Assembly: GCF_003852705.1 (NCBI RefSeq) | Contig: NZ_REFA01000019.1 | Span: forward strand, 1-46,374 | Direction: 5' to 3' | Source of the DNA: Amniculibacterium aquaticum | GTDB taxonomy: Bacteria; Bacteroidota; Bacteroidia; Flavobacteriales; Weeksellaceae | Length of the DNA stretch: 46,374 bases | Shown: positions 38,660-46,374 of the stretch, piece after piece | Position numbering within the stretch: position 1 is the stretch's first letter | Layout of the letters: every line of letters starts with the position of its first letter | Position numbers and translations under genes: made by a program | The notes under the pieces: model-generated | Told to the model about the DNA's origin: nothing | Seen by the model: only the letters and a program-made list of their open reading frames with translations | Database searches by the model: none

Positions 38660-40072
38660 ATGAAAAGGATATTTCTTTTATTAGCATCAGCGTCTTTAGC
38701 AGTATCTTGTTCTGGTGGCAAATCTTCAATTGGTAAGCCCGGAACAAAAGGAGAATTGATACCTAGAGAGAATTCAAAATCTTTTGTGGCAGAAAGACCA
38801 TACGGAATGGTTGCTATTCCTGGAGGTTCTTTTATCGCAGGTCTTGCCGATCAGGATCCTACGAAAATGCCCGAGAAAACCGGTCTGAAGACGGTAACTG
38901 TTAATTCATTCTATATGGATGAAGCTGAAACGACCAATGCAGAGTACAGAGTTTTTGTAAATTATGTAAGAGACTCCATCGCGAGAACTTTGTTGGCTGA
39001 AGCTGCTGGTGACGGTGGTGGAGGGAACGGTAGAGGCGCTAGTATTAGTGACTATGCTTATAAAGGAGATCCAAACCAAAACGGAAACTTAACACCGTAT
39101 CAAGAATATTTGGAGAGCCAAGGAGGTGCTGAATTTGATCAAGCGAAAAGACTTGATTGGAAAGTTCCATTGCATTGGAATACCAAAAGCTATCCAGATG
39201 TTGAATATGCAGAGGTGTTAGAGTCCATGTACCTTCCAGCTTCTTCTAGAATTGGTAACGAGAAAATTATCGATGCCAGTAAGTTGAAGTATGCTTACCA
39301 GTGGGGAGATATGGAAAAAGCCGTAAACGACAAAGAAAGAGGTGCAAATTTCTTGAAAAAAGAAAGCATTGCTATCTATCCGGATACTACCGTTTGGATC
39401 AAAGACTTCCACTACGCATATAACGAACCATTGTTCGAACAATATTTCTGGCACAATGCGTATAAAAACTATCCAGTAGTTGGTGTTACTTGGGATCAAG
39501 CGAGAGCATATTGTAACTTTAGATCAAAGTTAAAGTCTGATTATAACGACCAATTAAAGAAGAAAAAACAAAAACCTTTAGCGTTCAGATTACCAACAGA
39601 GATGGAATGGGAATTTGCAGCAAGAGGTGGAAAGCAAAATGCAACTTACCCTTGGGGAGGTCCGTATATGATGGACGACAGAGGTTGTTATTTGGCTAAC
39701 TTCAAACCAAAAAGAGGTAGCTATGTCGAAGACGATAAAAAAGGAACTTATATGTATTCTGCTCCTGTGAAAAAATTCAGAAAGAACGGATACGGATTGT
39801 TTGATATGGCAGGAAATGTTGCTGAATGGACAGATTCTCCGTATAACAATGCAACTTACCAATTCGCTTCTACATTAAATCCTTCTACTAAACATGCAAC
39901 CAACGACGAGAAATCTGTAAGAGGTGGGTCTTGGAAAGATGTAGGTTATATGTTGATGACCGGATACAGAGACAGAGAATATAAAGATTCTGCAAGAAGC
40001 TACATCGGTTTCAGAACTGTTCAAGATGTTCCAGATGCGATGACTGCTAGATTCAGAAGAAACACCAAATAA
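38660..40072 (+). CDS. gldK: GldK, type IX secretion system lipoprotein
   Basis: This 470-residue lipoprotein (lipobox AVSC, Cys18) has a formylglycine-generating-enzyme-like fold: MVAIPGGSFIAGLADQD, MDEAETTNAEYRVF, PVVGVTWDQARAYCNF, RLPTEMEWEFAARGG, GNVAEWTDSPYN and VRGGSWKD. GldK forms the periplasmic ring of the T9SS with GldN, under the outer membrane. The ATG at 38660 begins the signal peptide; an upstream in-frame TTG at 38615 adds residues unlike a signal sequence. First of the gldKLMN operon. Confidence 0.95.
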   Translation: MKRIFLLLASASLAVSCSGGKSSIGKPGTKGELIPRENSKSFVAERPYGMVAIPGGSFIAGLADQDPTKMPEKTGLKTVTVNSFYMDEAETTNAEYRVFVNYVRDSIARTLLAEAAGDGGGGNGRGASISDYAYKGDPNQNGNLTPYQEYLESQGGAEFDQAKRLDWKVPLHWNTKSYPDVEYAEVLESMYLPASSRIGNEKIIDASKLKYAYQWGDMEKAVNDKERGANFLKKESIAIYPDTTVWIKDFHYAYNEPLFEQYFWHNAYKNYPVVGVTWDQARAYCNFRSKLKSDYNDQLKKKKQKPLAFRLPTEMEWEFAARGGKQNATYPWGGPYMMDDRGCYLANFKPKRGSYVEDDKKGTYMYSAPVKKFRKNGYGLFDMAGNVAEWTDSPYNNATYQFASTLNPSTKHATNDEKSVRGGSWKDVGYMLMTGYRDREYKDSARSYIGFRTVQDVPDAMTARFRRNTK

Positions 40073-40108
40073 AACTCACATTATCATTAATAAAAACTAA
40101 AATTGAAT

Positions 40109-40804
40109 ATGTTTAAAACTAAAGAAGCTACAATGAATTTCGTTTATTCATTTGGAGCAGCAATCGTAATCTTGGGTGCATTGTTTAAAATTACGCACTG
40201 GAGTATAGGTCCATTAACAGGGAATGTAACTTTGGCAGCCGGCCTTATTACAGAAGCCATTATTTTTATCGTATTTGCTTTTGATCCACCAAAAGTTGAA
40301 GAATCTTATGCTTGGGAAAATGTTTATCCAGAGCTTTTGGACAGACATGCAAAACCTAACCCTTTGCATTCCAATGTATCTGCAATGAAAGGTGCAGGAA
40401 ATCAATTTGCTGAATTAGAAAACAATCTATCTAATAAATTGGATAAAATGTTGGAAGATGCAAAATTGGATGTTGCTTTATTCGAAAGATTGAAAGGAGG
40501 TATCGATAAATTATCGTTCTCTGTGGATCAAATCTCTCAAACGGTTGATATCTCAGGATCTACTCACCGTTATAACGACGAAATGAATAAAGCTGCAGAT
40601 CACATGAAAAACATGAACGATTTGTATGCAATTCAATTAGAAACTGGAAAAATGCAATCGGATTTCTCAAGAAAATATGTAGAAGATATGCAGAAATCTG
40701 TAGAGCATTCTAATAAATTTAACGAAGAATTACAAGGTTTAACATCTAACTTGAACAACTTGAATAGAGTATATGGCGGAATGCTAACCGCTATGAAGTC
40801 TTAA
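40109..40804 (+). CDS. gldL: GldL, type IX secretion motor protein
   Basis: This 231-residue inner-membrane protein has two N-terminal helices (about 8-30 and 38-60) and a long cytoplasmic coiled-coil region. The second helix contains the conserved Glu in GLITEAIIFIVFAF, and FKITHWSIGPLTG joins the two. With GldM it forms the proton-driven motor of the T9SS. I used the ATG at 40109; the TTG two codons earlier is less likely. Confidence 0.95.
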   Translation: MFKTKEATMNFVYSFGAAIVILGALFKITHWSIGPLTGNVTLAAGLITEAIIFIVFAFDPPKVEESYAWENVYPELLDRHAKPNPLHSNVSAMKGAGNQFAELENNLSNKLDKMLEDAKLDVALFERLKGGIDKLSFSVDQISQTVDISGSTHRYNDEMNKAADHMKNMNDLYAIQLETGKMQSDFSRKYVEDMQKSVEHSNKFNEELQGLTSNLNNLNRVYGGMLTAMKS

Positions 40805-40847
40805 TTTCCTCTTCATTTTATTATTAATCTAAAAAAAAGTAGTAAGA

Positions 40848-42419
40848 ATGGCACAAGGAAAACAGACCCCTCGTCAGAAGATGATCAACTTGATGTACTT
40901 GGTATTCATTGCCATGATGGCCATGAACATCGATGCAGAAATCATTAGATCATACTATGACTCTACTCAATCGTTGAAAGACACAAGACTTTTAACTCAA
41001 GAGAAAAATACAGAAATCTTTGAGGTAACCTTGAAAGCAAAAGCTGCAAGTGTACCGGATACTTATGAGCAACCGTATCAACAATATCTTAAGTTAAAAG
41101 AAAAAATTGATGCTTTGGTATCTCATGCAGACCAAATCAAAGACAAATTGCAAAAAGATGCAGGATTGGATATGAAAGCCGATTTAGCAGATAATTTCAA
41201 TGCATTGAATGATAATACTTCGGTAACTGAGTATTTCTTTACCAGCGGTGATGAAAACATCCCTTCTGGAAAAGCAAAAGAATTAAAAGCGAAAATTGAT
41301 GATGTAAGAAATTATATCGACCAAACTTTTGCAGGAAATCCAAATCTTAAGAAACTTGTAGAAAGAGCTGATAAAGCATTGATTACTGAATTCCCAAAAG
41401 GACAAAAAATCAATCAAAAAAATTGGTTGCAATACAAATTCTATCATCAACCTCTAATTGCGGCCATCTCTAACTTAGAGATTTTGCAAAATGATGCTAG
41501 AAATGTACAGTCCGATGCATTGGCAATGATGCTTCAAGAAAAAGTTGATGCCAACATCAAGTTTAACCAGTACGAAGCTATCGTTTCTGCTCCAACTGAT
41601 GTTGTTGCTGGAAAACCTGCTGAAGCAACTGTAGTTTTAGCATCGTATTCCAACTCTAATAAAATCGCCATCAACGGTGTGGATAGAGTTGAAAACGGAA
41701 AAGGATATAAGTCTTTACCAACTTCTGGTTTAGGTGAAAGAACTTTCAGCGGATCAATTACGGTAAATACTGCAGATGGAAAACCTCAAACGATTCCATT
41801 TACACATACCTACAATGTAATCTCTGGTCCTCAAGAAGTAAAACTTCAACAAGGATTGATGCTTAGCGCGGATAAGATGAATGTGGTGTACAGAGGTTTA
41901 GAAAACCCTATTTCTGGATCTATTCTAGGTGCTGATAACGCACAATTATCGCTATCTGCTCCTGGTGCATCTGTTAAATCTTTAGGAAAAGGAAAATGGA
42001 TCGTAGTACCACAATCGGGTAATGTATTGAAAATGACATTGTCAGGTAGAGACCCTCATGGAAAATCTTTATCTCAAGTATTTGAATATAGAATTAAAAA
42101 TGTACCTGCTCCACAAGGTCAAGTTAGAGGTAAGAATGTTGTCGGAATGCCTGCTGGTTCTATCCAAAACCAAATTGTAACAGCAACTATTCCAGACTTT
42201 GACTTCCCAGTGACCTTTACTGTAACAGGATTTAAATTCAAAGTTGCAGGTAGAGCCGCTACTTATGTTACAGGGAACAGTTTAAGTTCAGTTTCTGGAA
42301 TGACAAATAACTTGAAATCTGGTGAAGCTGCATGGATTTTTGATATTGAAACTACAATTTCAGGTCTAGGAGCTTATAAACCAAAACAAGCATCACCAGT
42401 TGTAATTAACATTCAATAG
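40848..42419 (+). CDS. gldM: GldM, type IX secretion motor shaft protein
   Basis: This 523-residue protein has one N-terminal membrane helix (MINLMYLVFIAMMAMNIDAEI, about 11-31). A large periplasmic part follows, made of a helical domain (about 35-225) and Ig-like domains (about 226-520). Its ends couple the GldL motor to the GldKN ring. The family length is about 510-520 residues. Confidence 0.95.
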   Translation: MAQGKQTPRQKMINLMYLVFIAMMAMNIDAEIIRSYYDSTQSLKDTRLLTQEKNTEIFEVTLKAKAASVPDTYEQPYQQYLKLKEKIDALVSHADQIKDKLQKDAGLDMKADLADNFNALNDNTSVTEYFFTSGDENIPSGKAKELKAKIDDVRNYIDQTFAGNPNLKKLVERADKALITEFPKGQKINQKNWLQYKFYHQPLIAAISNLEILQNDARNVQSDALAMMLQEKVDANIKFNQYEAIVSAPTDVVAGKPAEATVVLASYSNSNKIAINGVDRVENGKGYKSLPTSGLGERTFSGSITVNTADGKPQTIPFTHTYNVISGPQEVKLQQGLMLSADKMNVVYRGLENPISGSILGADNAQLSLSAPGASVKSLGKGKWIVVPQSGNVLKMTLSGRDPHGKSLSQVFEYRIKNVPAPQGQVRGKNVVGMPAGSIQNQIVTATIPDFDFPVTFTVTGFKFKVAGRAATYVTGNSLSSVSGMTNNLKSGEAAWIFDIETTISGLGAYKPKQASPVVINIQ

Positions 42420-42447
42420 TAATTTTTAATTAGAAATATTTTCAGCT

Positions 42448-43383
42448 ATGAAAAAATATATTTGCAGTTTAATGGTTTTAGTTTCGGGATTTGCTTTTTC
42501 CCAATCTATTCTCAATGCAAAATCTCCAGAAGAGTTTAGACAAATGAGAGCAGAAAACAAAAAAATCGTTGGTGATTCTATTGTTTCTGCAAAAGTAACT
42601 CCATTGAAATATGGACATGTTAACGAAAACGATATTGTTAAAGGAATGATGGTTTGGGAAATTATCGACATGAACGATAAAATCAACCAACCTTTTTACA
42701 AAAACAATAAAGATGGATTCTTCAAATCGTCTAAGTCCATTTATGATGTACTTCTAGATGCTGCTCTAAGTGGTGAGTTGAAAGAGGTATATGACGACGA
42801 AAATTTTACAGTCAAATTAGCTAAAGAAGCAATCCCTAAAAGATTGGAATCTGTAAGATTAGACGAAGCCGCTATCGATATCATGAATTCTGGTCGTCAG
42901 TTAACAGAAGACGAAAGAAGACAATATACCGATTACATCAGAACAACGACCGATAAAGTTAGAGTTCTTAAAATTATGGGTATGTGGTTTGTCGATAAAA
43001 GAGACGGCATGTTGAAGTATCGTCCATTGGGAATCGCAGCTCTAGGTCCAGATCCAGCTACTGCTGGTCAAGTTGGTCCAGACGGAAGACCAATTGGTGA
43101 TGCGAATGAACTTATCGATCTTTTCTGGATCTATTATCCAGATGCAAGAGAAGTTCTAGCCAACAACTACATTTACAACAAAGGAAACGCTTCTGCTGAC
43201 CTTTCTTATGATGATGTAATTAACATGAGAAGATTTTCTTCTGTTATTTATAAATCAACAAGCGGATTGGGTGATGGTGTTGTTAAGGATTATATCCCTA
43301 AAAATGCAGACGAACAAATCGAAGAAAGCGACAGAATCAAAGGAACGATTCTTGAGATGGATAACGAAATGTGGAATTACTAA
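42448..43383 (+). CDS. gldN: GldN, type IX secretion ring protein
   Basis: This 311-residue exported protein has a signal peptide (1-18, SGFAFSQ) and the family features VWEIIDMNDKINQPFYKN, IKIMGMWFVDKRDGMLKYRPLGIAALG and DLFWIYYPDAREVL. It forms the periplasmic T9SS ring with GldK. It is the last gene of the operon and is followed at once by a strong terminator. Confidence 0.95.
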   Translation: MKKYICSLMVLVSGFAFSQSILNAKSPEEFRQMRAENKKIVGDSIVSAKVTPLKYGHVNENDIVKGMMVWEIIDMNDKINQPFYKNNKDGFFKSSKSIYDVLLDAALSGELKEVYDDENFTVKLAKEAIPKRLESVRLDEAAIDIMNSGRQLTEDERRQYTDYIRTTTDKVRVLKIMGMWFVDKRDGMLKYRPLGIAALGPDPATAGQVGPDGRPIGDANELIDLFWIYYPDAREVLANNYIYNKGNASADLSYDDVINMRRFSSVIYKSTSGLGDGVVKDYIPKNADEQIEESDRIKGTILEMDNEMWNY

Positions 43384-43403
43384 GATTTCTCATATTCATA
43401 TAA

Positions 43404-43438
43404 AAAACCTGAGTATTTTTACTCAGGTTTTTTTTTAT
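43404..43438 (+). terminator. Terminator of the gldKLMN operon
   Basis: A perfect twelve-pair stem, AAAACCTGAGTA/TACTCAGGTTTT, with a TTTT loop and a T run. Confidence 0.93.
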
Positions 43439-43441
43439 CCT

Positions 43442-43449
43442 TAAATTTG
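43442..43449 (+). promoter_or_regulatory. -7 box upstream of the FAD oxidoreductase gene
   Basis: TAAATTTG matches TAnnTTTG immediately after the gld terminator; it implies a leader of about 80 nt. Confidence 0.5.
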
Positions 43450-43537
43450 CAAAATAAGATAAAAACATCTCATAAAGTATGTTGCTTTTTTATCTTTCTC
43501 TGCGTTTAATTAGTAATCATTAATAGTACATTTTTAT

Positions 43538-44572
43538 ATGAAAAAAGTAGATTATATTGTCGTTGGTGGTGGCTTTGCTGGGCTATTTTTTGTTCATCAA
43601 CTCATCAAGAATAACAAATCTTTCATTTTGGTTTCGGACAGAAAACAAAGTGCATCTGAAGTTTCAGGGGGTGTTGTCAATCCCATAGTTCTCAATAAAT
43701 TTACCAGCTTTTGGTTGGGGAATGAGCAAATGACTTTCTTAAAAACAACGCTTAGTGAAATTCAAAATTATTTAGGTAAAGACTATTTTGAACAAAAGCC
43801 TGTTCACCGTATTTTACACGACGACAATGAAAAGCAAACTTGGTTGGAAAAATCGAAGTTAGACGAACTTTCAGATTATCTTAGTCCAGAATTTTTAGAT
43901 TTCACCTCCGTAATCAATCCCTACGGAATAGGCGAAGTTTTACAATCGGGCCGAATTGCTGTTTCTACCTTTTTTAGTGATTTTTATTCATATTTGGATA
44001 AAAACAATTCGTACTTCAATGCTACTTTTGATTTTAATCATTTGAATGTTAATGATAAAACATATCAAAATATCGAATATCAAAATTTGGTTTTTTCCGA
44101 AGGTATTCGTGTCTTAAACAATCCGTATTTCTCAAATTTACCCATCATCCCAAGCAAAGGGCATCACCTTTCTGTTAAACTTTCAGAACCCATTACCGAA
44201 GGTGGTATTTTGAAAAAGAAACACTTCTTCTTCCCAATGGAAAACGGACTGTATTACGCAGGAGGTACTTTTGATAGAAACTCAACCGATGAGTCCATTA
44301 TGGATGACTCGGTAAACGCTTTGAAAGAAAGCATTGAAGAGATTTATCCTCATCCTTATTCTGTCGAATTAGTAGAAGTCGGGTTGCGTCCTACACTGAC
44401 CGATAGAAGACCCACTTTAGGTGAGCACCCTCAGCACAAGAACATGTACATCCTCAACGGAATGGGGACACGAGGTGTGCTCAACGGTTGCTATTTTGCC
44501 AACGAATTGTATCAGCACATCGAAAACGGAGCCGAGCTCCATCCCGAAATAGACATCAAAAGATACCAATAG
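43538..44572 (+). CDS. FAD-dependent amine/amino-acid oxidoreductase (DAO family)
   Basis: This 344-residue flavoprotein has the N-terminal dinucleotide fold DYIVVGGGFAGLFFVHQL. A DAO domain follows, with ASEVSGGVVNPIVLNKFTSFW, ending with LRPTLTDRRPTLGEHP and NGMGTRGVLNGCYFANEL, which places the flavin-binding C-terminal motif. The substrate is not evident; ThiO- or MnmC-like amine oxidation is possible. It is often found beside gldN in flavobacteria, but here it has its own promoter and terminator. Confidence 0.85.
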   Translation: MKKVDYIVVGGGFAGLFFVHQLIKNNKSFILVSDRKQSASEVSGGVVNPIVLNKFTSFWLGNEQMTFLKTTLSEIQNYLGKDYFEQKPVHRILHDDNEKQTWLEKSKLDELSDYLSPEFLDFTSVINPYGIGEVLQSGRIAVSTFFSDFYSYLDKNNSYFNATFDFNHLNVNDKTYQNIEYQNLVFSEGIRVLNNPYFSNLPIIPSKGHHLSVKLSEPITEGGILKKKHFFFPMENGLYYAGGTFDRNSTDESIMDDSVNALKESIEEIYPHPYSVELVEVGLRPTLTDRRPTLGEHPQHKNMYILNGMGTRGVLNGCYFANELYQHIENGAELHPEIDIKRYQ

Positions 44573-44607
44573 AAAAATCCTGAGAATATTTTCTCAGGAT
44601 TTTTTTG
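44573..44607 (+). terminator. Terminator of the FAD oxidoreductase gene
   Basis: A perfect fourteen-pair stem, AAAAATCCTGAGAA/TTCTCAGGATTTTT, with a TATT loop. It shares the CCTGAG/CTCAGG core with the gldN terminator 1.17 kb upstream. Confidence 0.93.
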
Positions 44608-44745
44608 CAGAAAGGAAGGTTCTACATATATCGAATATGATAAATTAAATAAAAAGCACAAATATATCTTAAACATACTATTGATAGTGGTTTACGATGA
44701 TTTTATTTTTTAAACAATTTTAATTCATTTTGCTTTGTTCGGTCT

Positions 44746-44757
44746 ATTTGTACAAAT
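44746..44757. promoter_or_regulatory. Palindrome upstream of the integrase, first TTGTACAAA copy
   Basis: ATTTGTACAAAT is a perfect 12-bp palindrome. Its TTGTACAAA core recurs at 44779-44787, 31 bp away (three helical turns), next to the integrase -7 box. Confidence 0.5.
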
Positions 44758-44778
44758 TTTGCTCAACTTTTACCTAAA

Positions 44779-44787
44779 TTGTACAAA
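44779..44787. promoter_or_regulatory. Second TTGTACAAA copy at the integrase promoter
   Basis: It lies between the expected -33 region and the -7 box at 44795, the position of a repressor operator. Confidence 0.45.
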
Positions 44788-44794
44788 AGTTTTT

Positions 44795-44802
44795 TATCTT
44801 TG
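44795..44802 (+). promoter_or_regulatory. -7 box of the integrase gene
   Basis: TATCTTTG matches TAnnTTTG, 24 bp before the ATG. Confidence 0.65.
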
Positions 44803-44826
44803 AAATGTTAATCAAATTTAAAAATC

Positions 44827-46083
44827 ATGAATATAGCTTTTGAGTATAGGTCTAAAAAAGACTTATCAAATATTGAGGTTAGACTAACCTACAAAGAGGG
44901 CAACGCTTTTAAGTCCATTCGTTCACAGCTTCAATTTAAGGTTACTAAAAACTTTTGGGAAGAGTGCAAGTCAAATAAGAAATTTAGAGATACAGAAAAA
45001 GTAAATCTTAAAACTGAATTAGACGAGCATTTAAAAGTCATTACAGACTATCTATTAAAGGAAAGCAACAACACCAAGTCAATAGATAAAGATTGGCTAA
45101 ATAACGCTTTAATCAATTATTACAATCCTAAAAAGATTGAGGTTATCCCAAGTGGTTTATTGGATTACTTTGATTATTATTTAGGATTGAGAGAATTTGA
45201 GTTAAAGTCTAAATTATCATCGTGGAAGAAGTGGTCATCAATAAGAAATATGATAGGTAAATTTCAGTCTATCAAAAAACAAAAATATGATATTCTAAAT
45301 GTTGATGAACAATTTGTAAAGGACTGGACGGCTTACGGATTAAAGCTCCGATACGCCCCCGAAACAATAAAGAGAAATTTTACTTTCATTAAGACAGTTT
45401 GTGTACACGCACGGACAAAAGGAGTGCCTACAAGTTTAGCATTAGATAAACTACAAGTAAGGTTAGCCGATGAGGTATTTCCCAAGATATACCTATCCTT
45501 TGACGAACTCAAAAAAATTAAGAATACAACATACACCGATGATTATTTAGACAATGCAAGAGATTGGCTACTCATATCTTGTTACACAGGGCAAAGAGTT
45601 AGCGATTTTTTAAAGTTTACCTCATCAATGATAAGAGTTAATGATACTGGGAAGTTTATTGATTTACGCCAACAAAAGACAGGTAAGAATGTAACCGCTC
45701 CTATTCTCCCACAGGTAGAAGAAATACTACGAAAAAGAAATGGAGAGTTCCCAAGAAAGATTAGCGACCAACGATATAATGAATACATAAAGGAAGTATG
45801 TAAACAAGCTGGAATAGATACCATTACAAGAGGTAAGAAAGCGGAGGTAATAGGCAAAGGAGAGGTTAGAGAGATAGCAGGAGAATATCCTAAATATGAA
45901 CTTATCACTTCACATTGTGGCAGGAGGTCTTTTGCGACACACTTTTACGGTAAGATGAAAAATAGTGAAATAATGAATGTAACAGGACATAGCTCCGAAA
46001 ATATGCTACTGGTCTATATTGGTAAAACTTCAAAAGAAACAACAGCCGAAAGCTATCAATCATTTGTAAACGCATCAAAATAA
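44827..46083 (+). CDS. Tyrosine recombinase (Bacteroidota integrase type)
   Basis: This 418-residue site-specific recombinase has an N-terminal arm-binding domain (about 1-100), a SAM-like core-binding domain (about 110-215) and a catalytic domain. The catalytic residues are visible: Arg257 (CYTGQRVSDFL), Lys284 (RQQKTG), His363 and Arg366 (SHCGRRSFA), His388 (GHSS) and nucleophile Tyr397 (LLVYIGKT). All are intact. It resembles integrases of Bacteroidota integrative elements and prophages rather than XerC/D. It probably marks the left end of an element that continues beyond the window. Confidence 0.93.
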   Translation: MNIAFEYRSKKDLSNIEVRLTYKEGNAFKSIRSQLQFKVTKNFWEECKSNKKFRDTEKVNLKTELDEHLKVITDYLLKESNNTKSIDKDWLNNALINYYNPKKIEVIPSGLLDYFDYYLGLREFELKSKLSSWKKWSSIRNMIGKFQSIKKQKYDILNVDEQFVKDWTAYGLKLRYAPETIKRNFTFIKTVCVHARTKGVPTSLALDKLQVRLADEVFPKIYLSFDELKKIKNTTYTDDYLDNARDWLLISCYTGQRVSDFLKFTSSMIRVNDTGKFIDLRQQKTGKNVTAPILPQVEEILRKRNGEFPRKISDQRYNEYIKEVCKQAGIDTITRGKKAEVIGKGEVREIAGEYPKYELITSHCGRRSFATHFYGKMKNSEIMNVTGHSSENMLLVYIGKTSKETTAESYQSFVNASK

Positions 46084-46085
46084 TA

Positions 46086-46374
46086 ATGGAAACAATCTAC
46101 CAACAAGCGATTAAGCATATTTTAACCCTTGAAAAGACAAAGGGAGAAGATGAGGTAAGCAATGGAATGTATCATCAATCTATGTACATTATTAGCTTAT
46201 TTATAGACCTTAAAAACATACATTTTGACTATCAAAGTGAAAAAGGAAATAACCTAATTGATACCTGCACAAAGCAGACCTTTTTAAAATTAGCTGATAG
46301 TTACACAAAACAACAATTAGAGATTAAAGAGGTGCAAGTACTACTGTATAACGAAGCCTTAATCTTTGCATTGG
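46086..46374 (+). CDS. Partial unknown gene downstream of the integrase
   Basis: An open frame starts 2 bp after the integrase stop (METIYQQAIKHILTLEK) and runs 96 codons off the end of the window without a stop. It looks soluble and mostly helical, with no signal peptide. I do not recognise the family. Close spacing suggests co-transcription with the integrase as cargo or a regulator of the same element. Confidence 0.55.
   Translation, partial: METIYQQAIKHILTLEKTKGEDEVSNGMYHQSMYIISLFIDLKNIHFDYQSEKGNNLIDTCTKQTFLKLADSYTKQQLEIKEVQVLLYNEALIFAL

Overview
This window is AT-rich chromosomal DNA from a member of the Bacteroidota, most likely class Flavobacteriia (Weeksellaceae/Chryseobacterium-like). 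The evidence is the gldK-gldL-gldM-gldN type IX secretion block, the abundance of short-signal lipoproteins, two TonB-dependent receptors, DUF4270 beside glmS, and Bacteroidota-type promoters (TAnnTTTG -7 boxes). No rRNA or tRNA gene was recognised. All calls come from reading the sequence; no database search was run.

Region 1 (1-10.2 kb) is a nitrous oxide respiration locus. A minus-strand series runs cytochrome c, nosZ (clade II type), a NosB-like membrane protein, nosL, nosD, a cytochrome c'-like protein, nosF and nosY. It is flanked by a divergent small cytochrome c, a fasciclin lipoprotein and a 12-helix heme-copper-oxidase-like membrane protein. Six CRP/FNR-type inverted repeats (TGAY-N4-RTCA or TTGAT-N4-ATCAA) lie upstream of five transcription units, several at the same distance from a -7 box, which suggests one anaerobic or NO-responsive regulon. 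No regulator gene for it lies in the window.

Region 2 (10.2-18 kb) is housekeeping: a DCC-family protein, der, upp, comF, queD-lpxH-LuxE-like, a frameshifted aqpZ, an FMN reductase and a pirin.

Region 3 (18-23.7 kb) is the most unusual part. A TPR sensor kinase and NarL/LuxR-type response regulator sit directly upstream of three genes resembling TraN, TraO and TraQ of Bacteroidota conjugative transposons, with no other conjugation gene nearby. A 14-bp motif lies at the identical distance (28.5 bp) upstream of the -7 box of the TraN-like operon and of a second promoter that would make only a ~75-nt RNA ending at a strong terminator. I read this as a two-component system controlling an envelope complex and a candidate small RNA.

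Region 4 (23.8-36.6 kb) holds an ABC-F protein, a ZnuD-like metal-receptor operon, panC, a beta-helix lipoprotein plus TonB receptor pair with a Pho-box-like triple repeat, a GT5-like half protein and a DUF4270 lipoprotein. Region 5 (36.7-44.6 kb) is glmS, gldKLMN and an FAD oxidoreductase. Region 6 (44.6 kb to the end) starts a probable integrated element: a tyrosine recombinase and the 5' part of an unknown gene.
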